Part shown: in pieces, positions 51,985 to 61,264 of the stretch | Layout: every line of letters begins with the position of its first letter | How positions within the stretch are numbered: position 1 is the stretch's first letter | Made by a program: the position numbers and the translations under genes | Notes under the pieces: generated by a model | The model's input: the letters and a program-made list of their open reading frames with translations, nothing else | Databases searched by the model: none | Told to the model about the DNA's origin: nothing | Assembly: GCF_014287875.1 (NCBI RefSeq) | Contig: NZ_JACOPN010000003.1 | Coordinates: 186,001-250,000 of the forward strand | Source of the DNA: Flintibacter faecis | Lineage (GTDB): Bacteria > Bacillota > Clostridia > Oscillospirales > Oscillospiraceae | Direction of reading: 5' to 3' | Length of the DNA: 64,000 bases

Positions 51985-52746
51985 TTAGTCCAGTTCGATA
52001 TCCAGCAGCACCGGGCAGTGGTCGCTGCCCTCCACGTCGCTTAAGATCTCCGCCCGGCGGATCTTGTCCCGCAGGCGGTCAGAGACAATAAAGTAGTCGA
52101 TGCGCCATCCGGCGTTTTTCTGGCGGGCGTGGAAGCGGTAGGACCACCAGGAATAGGCCCCGGTGACATCGGGATAGAGATAGCGGAAGCTGTCCGTAAA
52201 GCCGGAGGCGAGCAGGGTGGTCATCTTTTCCCGCTCCTGGTCGGAGAAACCGGCGTTTTTCCGGTTGGTCTTGGGGTTTTTCAAATCGATTTCTTCATGA
52301 GCGACGTTCAGATCGCCGCAATAGATGACGGGCTTGGTCTTGTCCAGGCTCATCAGATACTCCCGCAGATCGTCCTCCCACGCCATGCGATAGTCCAGGC
52401 GCTTCAGGCCGTCCTGGGCGTTGGGGGTGTAACAGCAGACCAGATAGAACTGGTCATACTCCAGGGTGATGAGCCGCCCCTCGTGGTCGTGAACTTCCTT
52501 GTCCATGCCATAGGCGGCATCCAAGGGCGGATGGGTGGTGAACACCGCTGTGCCGGAATATCCCTTTTTCTCTGCGGAGTTCCAAAACTCCAGCCAGCCT
52601 TCCCCCAGCTCCAGTTGGGCCTGCCCCTGGACCATCTTTGTCTCCTGAAGGCAGAGAAAATCGGGGGACTCCCGGCGGAAGAAGTCCAGAAACCCCTTGT
52701 TCAGACAGGCCCGCAGGCCGTTTACATTCCAGGAAATCAGCTTCAT
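51985..52746 (-). CDS. xth: exodeoxyribonuclease III / AP endonuclease
   Basis: The 253-residue enzyme repairs abasic sites. Catalytic motifs: LISWNVNGLRA, CLQETK, YCGDLNVAHEEID, SWWSYRFHARQKNAGWRIDY and GSDHCPVLLDI. Length is typical. The ATG at 52746 has GAGG 10 nt upstream; a longer frame adds 17 residues without homology. Confidence 0.94.
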   Translation of the reverse strand: MKLISWNVNGLRACLNKGFLDFFRRESPDFLCLQETKMVQGQAQLELGEGWLEFWNSAEKKGYSGTAVFTTHPPLDAAYGMDKEVHDHEGRLITLEYDQFYLVCCYTPNAQDGLKRLDYRMAWEDDLREYLMSLDKTKPVIYCGDLNVAHEEIDLKNPKTNRKNAGFSDQEREKMTTLLASGFTDSFRYLYPDVTGAYSWWSYRFHARQKNAGWRIDYFIVSDRLRDKIRRAEILSDVEGSDHCPVLLDIELD

Positions 52747-52823
52747 AGAAATTATCCTCTTGCTGCAAAAGATTTTTGTCCATAATATTATACGCATCCC
52801 GGCCCTGCGCGGTCAAGAAGCGA

Positions 52824-52852
52824 TTGCAATCTTTCGTCCGATTCGGTATAAT
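52824..52852 (+). promoter_or_regulatory. asnA promoter
   Basis: TTGCAA (52824-52829), 17-nt spacer, TATAAT (52847-52852), 36 nt before the start codon. Confidence 0.75.
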
Positions 52853-52888
52853 AAGGGGGATTTTAGTCCGATATAAGGAGTGTTCATC

Positions 52889-53902
52889 ATGCGTGAAATT
52901 TCTCTTCCTCAGGGTTACAGCTCCCTGCTGTCCATCTACGAGACGCAAAAGGCCATCGGTCTGCTGAAGCGGCTGTTCGAGGACAAGCTGTCCGGTGCCC
53001 TCCGGCTGCACCGGGTGTCCGCCCCCCTCTTCGTCTCCGCCGACACCGGCCTGAACGACGACCTGAACGGCGTGGAGCGCCCCGTCTCCTTTGATATCAA
53101 CGGCGTGAAAGAGACCGCCCAGGTGGTCCACTCCCTGGCCAAGTGGAAGCGCATGGCCCTCAAGCGCTATGACTTCCAGCCCGGCGAGGGGCTTTACACC
53201 GACATGAACGCCATCCGCCGGGACGAGGAACTGGATGCCCTCCACTCCGCCTATGTGGACCAGTGGGATTGGGAGAAGATCATCACCCGGGAGGACCGGA
53301 ACGTGGCCTATCTCCAACAGACGGTGAAGGCCATCGTCCAGGCCCTGGCCGACACCCAGTATTTCCTCCGCTCCGTATTCCCCCAGCTGTCCGTACTGCC
53401 CCGTATGTCCACCGAGGTCACCTTCGTCAGCTCTCAGGAGCTGGAGGACCTGTACCCCGCTCTGACCCCCAAGGAGCGGGAGAACGCCTTTGTGAAGGAC
53501 CACCCCGTCACCTTCCTCATGGGCATCGGCGGCAAGCTGCACTCCGGCAAGCCCCACGACGGCCGCGCCCCCGACTATGACGACTGGGACCTGAACGGCG
53601 ACCTGCTGGTCTGGGACAGCGTGAACGGCCAGGCCCTGGAGCTGTCCTCCATGGGCATCCGCGTCAGCCCCGAGAGCCTGGACCGCCAGTTGACCCTGGC
53701 CGGCTGCGATGCCCGCCGGGATCTGCCCTTCCACAAGCAGCTGCTGGCCGGCCAGCTGCCCTATACCATGGGCGGCGGCATCGGCCAGTCCCGTGTGTCC
53801 ATGTTCCTGCTGGGCAAGGCCCACATCGGCGAGGTACAGTGCTCCATGTGGGATGAGGCCAACATCCAGGCCTGCAAGAAGGCGGGCGTGACCCTGCTGT
53901 GA
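52889..53902 (+). CDS. asnA: aspartate-ammonia ligase (asparagine synthetase A)
   Basis: The 337-residue enzyme makes asparagine from aspartate, ammonia and ATP using a class II synthetase-like fold. Recognisable segments: APLFVSADTGLNDDLNG, AQVVHSLAKWKRMAL, VDQWDWEK and the final GGGIGQSRVSMFLLG. AAGGAG lies 8 nt upstream. The last codons overlap the start of the lysozyme gene (GTGA). Confidence 0.96.
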   Translation: MREISLPQGYSSLLSIYETQKAIGLLKRLFEDKLSGALRLHRVSAPLFVSADTGLNDDLNGVERPVSFDINGVKETAQVVHSLAKWKRMALKRYDFQPGEGLYTDMNAIRRDEELDALHSAYVDQWDWEKIITREDRNVAYLQQTVKAIVQALADTQYFLRSVFPQLSVLPRMSTEVTFVSSQELEDLYPALTPKERENAFVKDHPVTFLMGIGGKLHSGKPHDGRAPDYDDWDLNGDLLVWDSVNGQALELSSMGIRVSPESLDRQLTLAGCDARRDLPFHKQLLAGQLPYTMGGGIGQSRVSMFLLGKAHIGEVQCSMWDEANIQACKKAGVTLL

Positions 53903-54771
53903 GCGCAAACGCCACCCCGGGCCGCCGGGAAAAGGGCAAAACACAAAGCCGCACAACGTTCTTCCCCCGGTTCATCGCCGTTGTGCTCATTCTGCTGGCC
54001 TTTGTCGGATTCCTGTTCTATCTGCTCCAGCCCGTCACCTTCACCTACCGGGGCATGACCATGGAGGCCGTCCCCGGCGTGGCGGTAAACCGCTATGACC
54101 CCGACGGGTTCTATACCGATGAGAAGGGCCGGGTACAATATACCAGCAAGGGGGCTTCCGCCCGGGCGGGCATCGACGTGTCCTACTCCCAGGGGGACAT
54201 CGACTGGCCCGCCGTGGCGGCGGACGGGGTGGACTTTGCCATCATCCGCCTGGGCTACCGGGGCTATACCCAGGGAGCCATCCAGACGGACAGCTGCTTC
54301 TTTCAGAACATCCAGGGTGCCCTGGACGCGGGGCTGGACGTGGGGGTGTACTTCTTCTCCCAGGCCATCACCCCGGAGGAGGCCCGGCAGGAGGCCGACT
54401 ATACCCTCTCTCTGCTGGAGAGCTACCCCATCACCTGCCCTGTGGTCTATGACTGGGAGCCCATCACCTTTGCCGAAGGGGCCCGCACCGACCACCTGGA
54501 GCACGAGGTGCTCACCCAGTGCGCCGCCGCCTTCTGCCAGCGGGTCGCCCAGGCGGGCTACACCCCGGCGGTATACTTCAACCAGGAGATGGGCTATTTC
54601 AGCTTCGATCTGAAGGAGCTCAGCCCCTTCCAGTTCTGGCTGGCCGAGTACGACAGCTACCCCAGCTTTTACTACGGCTTCACCCTGTGGCAGTACACCC
54701 ACGAAGGCCGGGTGGATGGCATCCAGACCCCCGTGGACTGGAATCTGGATTTCAGCCAGCTGAAACGATAA
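53899..54771 (+). CDS. membrane-anchored GH25 lysozyme
   Basis: The 290-residue protein has a basic N-terminus, one membrane helix (about residues 24-44) and a GH25 barrel: GIDVSYSQGDIDWPAV (catalytic Asp), FAIIRLGYRGYTQGAI, GVYFFSQAIT, PVVYDWEPI (catalytic Asp-x-Glu) and LWQYTHEGRVDGI. It cuts the muramic acid-glucosamine bond of peptidoglycan outside the cell. GTG start overlapping asnA by 4 nt; coupling to asparagine synthesis has no obvious reason. Confidence 0.9.
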   Translation: MSANATPGRREKGKTQSRTTFFPRFIAVVLILLAFVGFLFYLLQPVTFTYRGMTMEAVPGVAVNRYDPDGFYTDEKGRVQYTSKGASARAGIDVSYSQGDIDWPAVAADGVDFAIIRLGYRGYTQGAIQTDSCFFQNIQGALDAGLDVGVYFFSQAITPEEARQEADYTLSLLESYPITCPVVYDWEPITFAEGARTDHLEHEVLTQCAAAFCQRVAQAGYTPAVYFNQEMGYFSFDLKELSPFQFWLAEYDSYPSFYYGFTLWQYTHEGRVDGIQTPVDWNLDFSQLKR

Positions 54772-54787
54772 GCGCATCAGCACACAC

Positions 54788-54825
54788 AACACGGACCTGC
54801 CAGTGAAAACCGGCAGGTCCGTGTT
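54788..54825. terminator. bidirectional terminator
   Basis: A 14-bp perfect stem (54788-54801 with 54812-54825) lies between the convergent lysozyme and ATPase genes; T runs are short. Confidence 0.85.
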
Positions 54826-54829
54826 TGCG

Positions 54830-55909
54830 TTATCCGTTCAAAATCTCGTCCCCGATCTGCCGGGCGGTCTCCTCCACCAGGTCAAAGTCCACATAGGGGT
54901 TATACAGGGCCTCCAGCCTGTCGTGCATGGCCTTGGCCTGGGACAGGGAGGCCACCGCCTCGCCCATCAGGGCGGCGGAGACCTTTCTGGCGAAGCGCAG
55001 CCTGGGGCGGTCCCGGCGGAGAACATCCCCCTCTGCCGCCCCGTCCAGGTGGATGCGCCGGTCCGCCGGGCGGGGCAGGGCCGTCTCCCCCGCCGTACTG
55101 ACAAAGGCCAGCCCCCGCTGGGGCACCAGCAGGTGGGCCAGACGGCTGGGGGCCATGGGATCGGGACAGGCCACCGCGTCATAGCCCCCCTCCACCGCTC
55201 CGGCCAGCAGATGGATGAGCAGCTCGTGAGCCAGGCCGTCCCGGTCCGCCAGCTCATATACCCGGCTGCACTGGGCAAAGGCGGTGTCATAGAGACACAG
55301 CACTCCCTTGTGGGTCACCGCCCCCAAAAAACGCTGCTTCACCCGGCCCTTCTGTCCCCCGGACCTGGGCCGCAGCTCCCGGGCCAGGATGCCCCGGGCC
55401 CGGCGGGCCAGCTTCTCCCCCGCCGCATCGGTGAGCAGGGCCGCGCGCATGTCCTCCCGCAGCCGCTCCGCCGCCCCCAGACAGCGGTAGGCCCGCTGAT
55501 AACAGGCGGGATAGCCGTCCATAGCCCCTATGATCTCCTCCCGGATGTCCTGCAGTCCGGCGGCATCATAGCTCTGCCCCAGATTCACATACCGCTCCAC
55601 CACCGCCGGATACTTGGCCTCCACCACGTGGGGGGCCGTACCGTCCACAATGGCCACCTCCAGCTGGGGCAGCACCAGTCCGTCCAGGGAGTCCGGGTCC
55701 CCGGAACACAGGATGTACTCCGTCTCCAACCCCGCCTGCTCCATCCGCTCTCCCACCCGGCGCATCAGGGTAGACTTGCCGCAGCCCGGCCCGCCCTTTA
55801 AGATATAGACCGCCCGGGCCCGCTCCAGATCGATCAGCTCGGGGTACAGGGAATAGAATCCGTCCGGGGCGTTTGCCCCCAGAAAATACTGTACTTTGTG
55901 CTCGCTCAT
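54830..55909 (-). CDS. P-loop ATPase of unknown function
   Basis: The 359-residue soluble protein has a Walker A motif (YILKGGPGCGKSTLM, about residue 38) and further segments LEVAIVDGTAPHVVEAKYP, then a second half-repeat. The layout fits an uncharacterised Firmicutes ATPase family with two AAA-like halves that is often linked to sporulating species. Substrate and partner are unknown. The ATG at 55909 has GGAGG 8 nt upstream. Confidence 0.78.
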   Translation of the reverse strand: MSEHKVQYFLGANAPDGFYSLYPELIDLERARAVYILKGGPGCGKSTLMRRVGERMEQAGLETEYILCSGDPDSLDGLVLPQLEVAIVDGTAPHVVEAKYPAVVERYVNLGQSYDAAGLQDIREEIIGAMDGYPACYQRAYRCLGAAERLREDMRAALLTDAAGEKLARRARGILARELRPRSGGQKGRVKQRFLGAVTHKGVLCLYDTAFAQCSRVYELADRDGLAHELLIHLLAGAVEGGYDAVACPDPMAPSRLAHLLVPQRGLAFVSTAGETALPRPADRRIHLDGAAEGDVLRRDRPRLRFARKVSAALMGEAVASLSQAKAMHDRLEALYNPYVDFDLVEETARQIGDEILNG

Positions 55910-56030
55910 TGGCTCTGCCTCCGTTTCTTTCAGATGACAGACCAGCCTATGCCGCCCTTCCTCCACCAGTGCGGCCATTTTTATGTGGGAAAAGCGGCCG
56001 AAATTGACGTAAAAATCGTGAATATATCCA

Positions 56031-56059
56031 TTGACAAGGAAATACAGCTAGGGTAGAAT
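56031..56059 (+). promoter_or_regulatory. hydrogenase promoter
   Basis: TTGACA (56031-56036), 17-nt spacer, TAGAAT (56054-56059), giving a leader of about 105 nt. Confidence 0.75.
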
Positions 56060-56171
56060 AAGTCGATAAATGAAGGAAAACTTGCATAACGAAAGGGAGG
56101 CCGTGTAAACTTGCAGTTTCGTATCACGAAACCAGAAGAAGCACGGGGAAAAGTTGGAGGAAAGAGCTTGT

Positions 56172-57677
56172 ATGCGTAATTTTGAAACGAAAATCCAGGA
56201 GCTGAAAACTTCTGTTTTGACGGAGGTCTCCCGTCTGACTTGGGAGGACCGCATCCAGACCGGAATTTTGGATATCCCCGAAAAGATCATCCCCGGTCCC
56301 GCCGCCAGTCTGCGCTGCTGCATCTATAAGGAGCGGGCCATCATCAACAGCCGGGTGAAGCTGGCCATGGGCGGCGACAAGGCCAACCCCTGTGTGGTGG
56401 AGGTGCTGCCCATCGCCTGTGACGAGTGCCCCGTCACCGAGATCACCGTGGGCGACTCCTGCCGGGGCTGTCTGGCCACCCGCTGCGTCCACGCCTGCCC
56501 CAAGGATGCCATCTCCATCGTGAACCACCGGGCCCAGATCGACCACGAGAAGTGCGTCTCCTGCGGCCGCTGCGTCAACGCCTGCCAGTACAGCGCCATC
56601 GTCAAGACCCAGCGCCCCTGCGAAAAGGGCTGCCCCGCCGGGGCCATCTCCATGGGCCAGGACAAGAAGGCATCCATCGATATCAACAAGTGTATCTCCT
56701 GCGGCAACTGCGTCTATCAGTGCCCCTTCGGGGCCATTCAGGACAAGTCCTGGATCATGGACGCCATCCAGATGCTGCGGGGCAGCGAGCACTGGGGCTA
56801 TAAGACCTATGCCGTCCTCGCCCCCTCCATCGCCGGGCAGTTCGCCCCCGCCAAATATGGCCAGGTGGTAGCCGGGCTGAAGGCCCTGGGCTTCTCCGGC
56901 GTGGCCGAGGTGGCTCTGGGTGCCGACATGGTGGCTGACCGGGAGTCTGACGAGCTGGCGGAGAAGGGCATCCTCACCTCCTCCTGCTGCCCGGGCTTTG
57001 TGGGCTATGTGAAGAAGAAGTACCCCCAGCTGGACAAGTACATCTCCCACACCCCCTCCCCCATGGTGATGATCGGCCTGTACCTCAAGGAGAAGGAGCC
57101 CGACGCCAAGGTCATCTTCATCGGGCCCTGCGTGGCCAAGAAGAAGGAGTTCCAGCTGGGCCGCACCATGAACGCCATCGACTGTGTGCTGACCTATGAG
57201 GAGCTGTATGCCCTGTTTGAGTCCAAGGACATCGACCTGACCAAATTGGAAGAGGCCCCCCTGGACGAGGCCAGCCCCTTTGGCCGGAACTTCGCCCGCA
57301 GCGGCGGCGTGACCCAGGCCGTGGCCCAGGTGATGAAGGAGAAGGGCGTGGACTTCGACTTAAAGCCCGTGCCCTGCAGCGGCATCGGCGAGTGCGACGT
57401 GGCCCTGCTGAAGCTGAAGCTTGGCAAGCTGGAGGGCAACTTCATCGAGGGCATGGCCTGCGACGGCGGCTGTGTCCAGGGTGCCGGCTGCCTGGTCCGC
57501 AGCCCCCGCAACCGCATGGACGTGGAAAAGCACGCCAAGCAGGCCGATGGCCGCACCATCCTCCAGGCCGTGGCTGCCAGCCAGGGCGAGCAGCCCGAGC
57601 AGGAAGCCGCTCCCAAAGCGGAAGCCAACCCCGCCCCCAAGGCCCCCGCAAAACCCGAGACCGCGCCTGCCAAGTAA
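56172..57677 (+). CDS. monomeric [FeFe] hydrogenase (group B type)
   Basis: The 501-residue enzyme has an N-terminal helical region, several Cys clusters for [4Fe-4S] centres (CDECPVTEITVGDSCRGC, CVSCGRCVNACQYS, CISCGNCVYQCPF) and the H-cluster domain: L1 TSSCCPGFV, L2 GPCVAKKKEF, L3 EGMACDGGCVQGAGC. The Phe after CCPG and the Ala in L3 differ from group A enzymes (CCPGW, GGGQP). It interconverts H+ and H2 using ferredoxin. A Pro/Ala/Glu-rich tail (residues 470-501) is unusual. GGAGG is 11 nt upstream. Confidence 0.92.
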   Translation: MRNFETKIQELKTSVLTEVSRLTWEDRIQTGILDIPEKIIPGPAASLRCCIYKERAIINSRVKLAMGGDKANPCVVEVLPIACDECPVTEITVGDSCRGCLATRCVHACPKDAISIVNHRAQIDHEKCVSCGRCVNACQYSAIVKTQRPCEKGCPAGAISMGQDKKASIDINKCISCGNCVYQCPFGAIQDKSWIMDAIQMLRGSEHWGYKTYAVLAPSIAGQFAPAKYGQVVAGLKALGFSGVAEVALGADMVADRESDELAEKGILTSSCCPGFVGYVKKKYPQLDKYISHTPSPMVMIGLYLKEKEPDAKVIFIGPCVAKKKEFQLGRTMNAIDCVLTYEELYALFESKDIDLTKLEEAPLDEASPFGRNFARSGGVTQAVAQVMKEKGVDFDLKPVPCSGIGECDVALLKLKLGKLEGNFIEGMACDGGCVQGAGCLVRSPRNRMDVEKHAKQADGRTILQAVAASQGEQPEQEAAPKAEANPAPKAPAKPETAPAK

Positions 57678-57692
57678 ATACTGATATGTGCT

Positions 57693-57742
57693 AAAAGGGA
57701 CGGTTCCTGTGATTGGAAGCAATCACGGGAACCGTCCCTTTT
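57693..57742. terminator. bidirectional terminator
   Basis: A 15-bp perfect stem (57693-57707 with 57728-57742) with inner GTGATT/AATCAC pairing and T/A runs on both sides, between the convergent hydrogenase and lipoprotein genes. Confidence 0.92.
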
Positions 57743-57744
57743 CT

Positions 57745-58917
57745 TTACTTCTTTTGATCGGTCATGCAGATATGAGTGCTTATAAAATCTTGCTGTGCGG
57801 CAAGGGCCTGATATTCCGCCGCCAACGCAGGATCTGTCTGGCTGTATTCCACATCACTGGGCGTTCTGAGCAGATATGTGTTCTCCTCCGTTTGTGCGAC
57901 TACAACACTGTGCCCCGCAACCACCGGCGGGTCGTCCTCGCTCCATTGGCCGGGATAGCAGTCGAGAAAGAACAGAACGCCGCCCTCGCCGTTATCACGG
58001 GTCGCTTTGTGATAAAACGTAACGCAATTCCCGCCTCCCCGGTGAGGAAGATCATATTCTTCTTCCACTTCCACTTGCCCCAGCCAACTCAGCGGCATCT
58101 CCATAGAAAAACCCAGCCGTTCATTTACATAGAGGCTCGCCGAGGGGCCAGAGGTGTTCCCGCCATAAAAATCAGTCTCTTCCACGCCGTCCCATTCGCC
58201 CAGGAGCCGCATATCCGCCTGGTTGGGTGTGGTGAACGCATCGAATCGCCAGCCTGCGTCGGTGTTGACCAGCGTGACGGGATAGGTGCGTGTGTACTCA
58301 TAGCTCGTCTCCAGACGGTTGTCCCGCTCCTCCTGGGTCTCGTCCTGCCGGGGATAGGGATAGGAGTAGTGCGCCGTCACCGTGAAGTCGATGCGCTCAT
58401 CCGTCTGTGCGGCCAGCGTAAACTCGTCGGGAATATTGCCGTTGTAGTACTGGTCGCCATAGGCGCAGTCGAGAATGAAAAGCCGGCCATCGTGTTCGAT
58501 GTAGATCGGCCCGCTGCCGCTGTCGTTGCAGGCGGCCCAGAACGCATCGGTAAACAGCCCGTGGACGACCCGGTCAAAGTCGGCCCAGTCCCGCCAGCGG
58601 CTGTTGGAGCTGACGTAGGTAAGGTCGGAATCGGGCGGCGTATACTCGTCGTGCTCCGTCTGCGCGTCTGCGCCGGGGAAGGCGTCGTCAATGCCGGTGG
58701 TCTCCCCGTCGAACATGGCGCTGTAAAGTGCAAACGCCTGTCGATAGAGCAGCTGCTGCTCCTCCGTCAGGAACTCCGGTACGGTGCGAAGCCGTGCGGT
58801 GTCGCTCAGCGGCAGGTCGGCGTCGGTCAAAGCCTCCGGCCGGGCAGATGGCTCCGGCCCGCAGCCGGCAAGCAGCAGGAACAGGGCTGCAAGCGCAGCA
58901 GAAAACAGTCGTTTCAC
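57745..58917 (-). CDS. large lipoprotein of unknown function
   Basis: The 390-residue product has a lipoprotein signal with lipobox LLAGC near residue 19, then an acidic, Tyr/Asp-rich extracellular part (DFDRVVHGLFTDAFWAA, YIEHDGRLFILDCAYGDQYY, LGFSMEMPLSWLGQVEVEEE). No family is recognised. The GTG at 58917 gives a classical signal peptide and has AGGAGG 12 nt upstream; the ATG at 58941 is in frame but lies just before that site. It follows the WYL regulator by about 30 nt. Confidence 0.75.
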   Translation of the reverse strand: MKRLFSAALAALFLLLAGCGPEPSARPEALTDADLPLSDTARLRTVPEFLTEEQQLLYRQAFALYSAMFDGETTGIDDAFPGADAQTEHDEYTPPDSDLTYVSSNSRWRDWADFDRVVHGLFTDAFWAACNDSGSGPIYIEHDGRLFILDCAYGDQYYNGNIPDEFTLAAQTDERIDFTVTAHYSYPYPRQDETQEERDNRLETSYEYTRTYPVTLVNTDAGWRFDAFTTPNQADMRLLGEWDGVEETDFYGGNTSGPSASLYVNERLGFSMEMPLSWLGQVEVEEEYDLPHRGGGNCVTFYHKATRDNGEGGVLFFLDCYPGQWSEDDPPVVAGHSVVVAQTEENTYLLRTPSDVEYSQTDPALAAEYQALAAQQDFISTHICMTDQKK

Positions 58918-58946
58918 GATGATCCGTATCCTCCTGAACATAGTTC

Positions 58947-59945
58947 TTACTCTTTTGCAGCATACATCTCCGCCACCTGGGCCAGATAGTTCCCCATCTC
59001 CTCCACCACATCCTGGGGACCGACGATCTGGGCCAGGGTATGGAAGCCGAAGATCCAGGCAAAAAACTGGGGGCTGACCACCACGTCGGCGGTGACGGTG
59101 AAGTGGTCCGGGCCGTCGGGCACCAGCACCGCATCCCGGCCCAGCCGGTCCAGCACCGCCCCCACCATGCGGCTGTCAAAGCGCAGACGCACCCGCCGCT
59201 CCTCCCCGCTGAACATGCCGAAGACCTTTCGGGCATAGACGGCCATGTCCAGGGCCGCATAGGCCCGCTTGCCGTCCCGCTCCTCCTCCAGCACGGCGAT
59301 GTCCACCATCTTGTCCACCCGGAAGTGCTTGATGACCTGCGCCTGGGAGTCGTAGGCCACCATGTAATAATTCTCGTCGTCCCAGGTGAGGGCGAAGGGG
59401 CTGACCTGATAGAAGCCCCCCTCCCGGCGGAACCGGCGCTGTTTGTCTACGGTATAGTCGAAATAGTGAAAGCGGATCTGGCGGTTCTGGGCGATTCCGC
59501 TGTGGATCTCGTCCACGTTATAGTAGATGGACTCGTTCATGGTCTTGATGCGGTTGGCCACAAAGACCTGGCGGCTGAGCTGCCGGGCCTGATAGACGCT
59601 GGAGAGGCCCTCGATCTTTTTGATGAGAGAGACCGTCTTTTTGTGGGTGATGAATTTGGATGCCTGCACGCTGTCCACCAGCAGCTTCAGCTCGGGCAGC
59701 TGAAACTCCCGGTCGCCGACGTAATAGCCGCACCGCCCATCCTCTTTGGTCTGGATGATGTCCAGCCCGAACCGGCGCAGGGTCTCGATGTCGTCATAGA
59801 TGCTTTTGCGCTCGGCCCGGATGTCCTGTTGACTTAAAAAACCGATGATCTGATTCACCGTCACCGGATGCTCCTGGTCGGAGCTGCGCAGCAAAAAATC
59901 CCGCACATACAGAAGCTTTGATTTCTGATTTGCACTGCGAGCCAT
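58947..59945 (-). CDS. WYL-domain transcriptional regulator
   Basis: The 332-residue protein has an N-terminal helix-turn-helix (SKLLYVRDFLLRSSDQEHPV, ERKSIYDDIETLRRFG) and a WYL domain (IRFHYFDYTVDKQRRFRREG, YQVSPFALTWDDENYYMVAY) with a C-terminal extension. WYL domains sense nucleic acid or nucleotide ligands; many control defence or DNA repair. AGGAGG lies 7 nt before the ATG at 59945. It shares direction and close spacing with the DUF975 and lipoprotein genes. Confidence 0.87.
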   Translation of the reverse strand: MARSANQKSKLLYVRDFLLRSSDQEHPVTVNQIIGFLSQQDIRAERKSIYDDIETLRRFGLDIIQTKEDGRCGYYVGDREFQLPELKLLVDSVQASKFITHKKTVSLIKKIEGLSSVYQARQLSRQVFVANRIKTMNESIYYNVDEIHSGIAQNRQIRFHYFDYTVDKQRRFRREGGFYQVSPFALTWDDENYYMVAYDSQAQVIKHFRVDKMVDIAVLEEERDGKRAYAALDMAVYARKVFGMFSGEERRVRLRFDSRMVGAVLDRLGRDAVLVPDGPDHFTVTADVVVSPQFFAWIFGFHTLAQIVGPQDVVEEMGNYLAQVAEMYAAKE

Positions 59946-59970
59946 CGGCGGCCCTCCTCCCGTGTGGAAA

Positions 59971-60717
59971 TTACACTTGCCGCTCCATCCCTCCGGTGCC
60001 GCTGATCTCCCGATAGAAGGCGGCATCGGCGGCAGTCTGATAGGGGTTCAAAAACAGGTTGCCGATGCCAAAGGTGAACAGGCACAGAATGATCCAGCCG
60101 ATGAAGCTCAACTGCAGGCAGAACAGCCGCCAGCGGTTGCCCCGCATCATCTCTTTGGACCGCTGAATGGCCTGGCTGGCCGTCAGGTCCGGGTCCTCGG
60201 CCAGGATGTAGCCCGTCATGGCATAGCTGTACGAGGCCACGATACCGGGGATGATGAACAGCAGCGTCCACAGGAGGATGAGCACCCACTGGAGCAGATT
60301 GGCGACCACGGCAGTCTTCCACCAGGGGAAATAACCGAACAGGCGGCTGATGTTGGCCTCCTGTCCGTCCACCAGATCCAGGTTGAACTTGGAGTAGCCC
60401 ACATTGACCACGCTGCCCACCACAAAAAGCAGCACCACCACCACCAGGGCTGTGGCCACCAGATACACCGCCGCCCCGACCAGCCAGCCGCTGAACCGAA
60501 GGTCCATGTCCATGCCAACAGACGCCAGTTCCCGCCCGACATAGTTCAGGCTGACCCGGCCCACGCCGGCACCCGGGTTAAAGTTAAATTTGATCTCCGG
60601 TCCTTTCAGCGTCGTGCCGCCCAGCAGCGCAGCCAGCAATCCGGCCAGCACCGCCATCAGCCACTTGCCCCGCAGCGCCTGCCGGGCCTGAGTGCGAAAA
60701 TCAGCCGCCAGTTTCAT
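59971..60717 (-). CDS. DUF975-family membrane protein
   Basis: The 248-residue protein starts ADFRTQARQALRGKWLMAVL, typical of the family, and has about six hydrophobic helices (LVGAAVYLVATALVVVVLLF, LLWTLLFIIPGIVASYSYAM). It ends EISGTGGMERQV. The function of the family is not known. The 178 nt between it and the sigK fragment contain only a small GC hairpin (GCCCC/GGGGGC). Confidence 0.85.
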   Translation of the reverse strand: MKLAADFRTQARQALRGKWLMAVLAGLLAALLGGTTLKGPEIKFNFNPGAGVGRVSLNYVGRELASVGMDMDLRFSGWLVGAAVYLVATALVVVVLLFVVGSVVNVGYSKFNLDLVDGQEANISRLFGYFPWWKTAVVANLLQWVLILLWTLLFIIPGIVASYSYAMTGYILAEDPDLTASQAIQRSKEMMRGNRWRLFCLQLSFIGWIILCLFTFGIGNLFLNPYQTAADAAFYREISGTGGMERQV

Positions 60718-60895
60718 GATATCCCTCTTTTCTGTCTCAAATCTCCCCGTGGGGGCTTGTTTTTGTTCTTATTTTACAAACTCTTGTCTAGAGTATAGCA
60801 TTCTTTTATTGAAAATGCAACCTTTTCCATTTTCTGCTGTAAAGCCGCCTTTTTGCAGTATATGCCCCCGCGGGGCCAAAGCTTTCTATCCGCAT

Positions 60896-61264
60896 TTACC
60901 CGGGCCGCCATCCATCCATGGCCGCCGCCAGCTTTTCCAGCGCCCGTTTCTCGATGCGGGATACATAGCTCCGGCTGATACCGCACCGTGCGGCGATCTC
61001 CCGCTGGGTCTGGGGCGGGTGGTCGTCCAGTCCATAGCGGCAGATAATGATCCGGCGCTCCCGGTCATCCAGACAGGCATCCACGCAGCGGCGCACCCGC
61101 CGGCAGGCATCCCGGGTGTCCAGGTCCTCCAGCATGGTGTCGTCCACGGCGATGACATCCATCAGCGACAGCGAGCCCCCCTCCCCCGCCGTCTCCAGGG
61201 TGTCCGCCAGAGAGACCTCCCCCTGCAGCTTCCGTTGAGACCGAAAATGCATTAGGATCTCATT
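60896..61264 (-). pseudogene. sigK: 3' portion of sigK (mother-cell sigma factor), interrupted
   Basis: About 122 codons begin with NEILMHFRSQRKLQGEVSLA and contain sigma region 4 (CRYGLDDHPPQTQREIAARC, SRSYVSRIEKRALEKL), matching the C-terminal half of late sporulation sigma-K. Region 2 is missing: the frame is cut at the sequence AATGA (61264-61260) where a serine recombinase gene ends. An ATG at 61252 has no binding site. In sporulation this half is expected to be joined to a 5' half lying beyond the right edge. Confidence 0.85.
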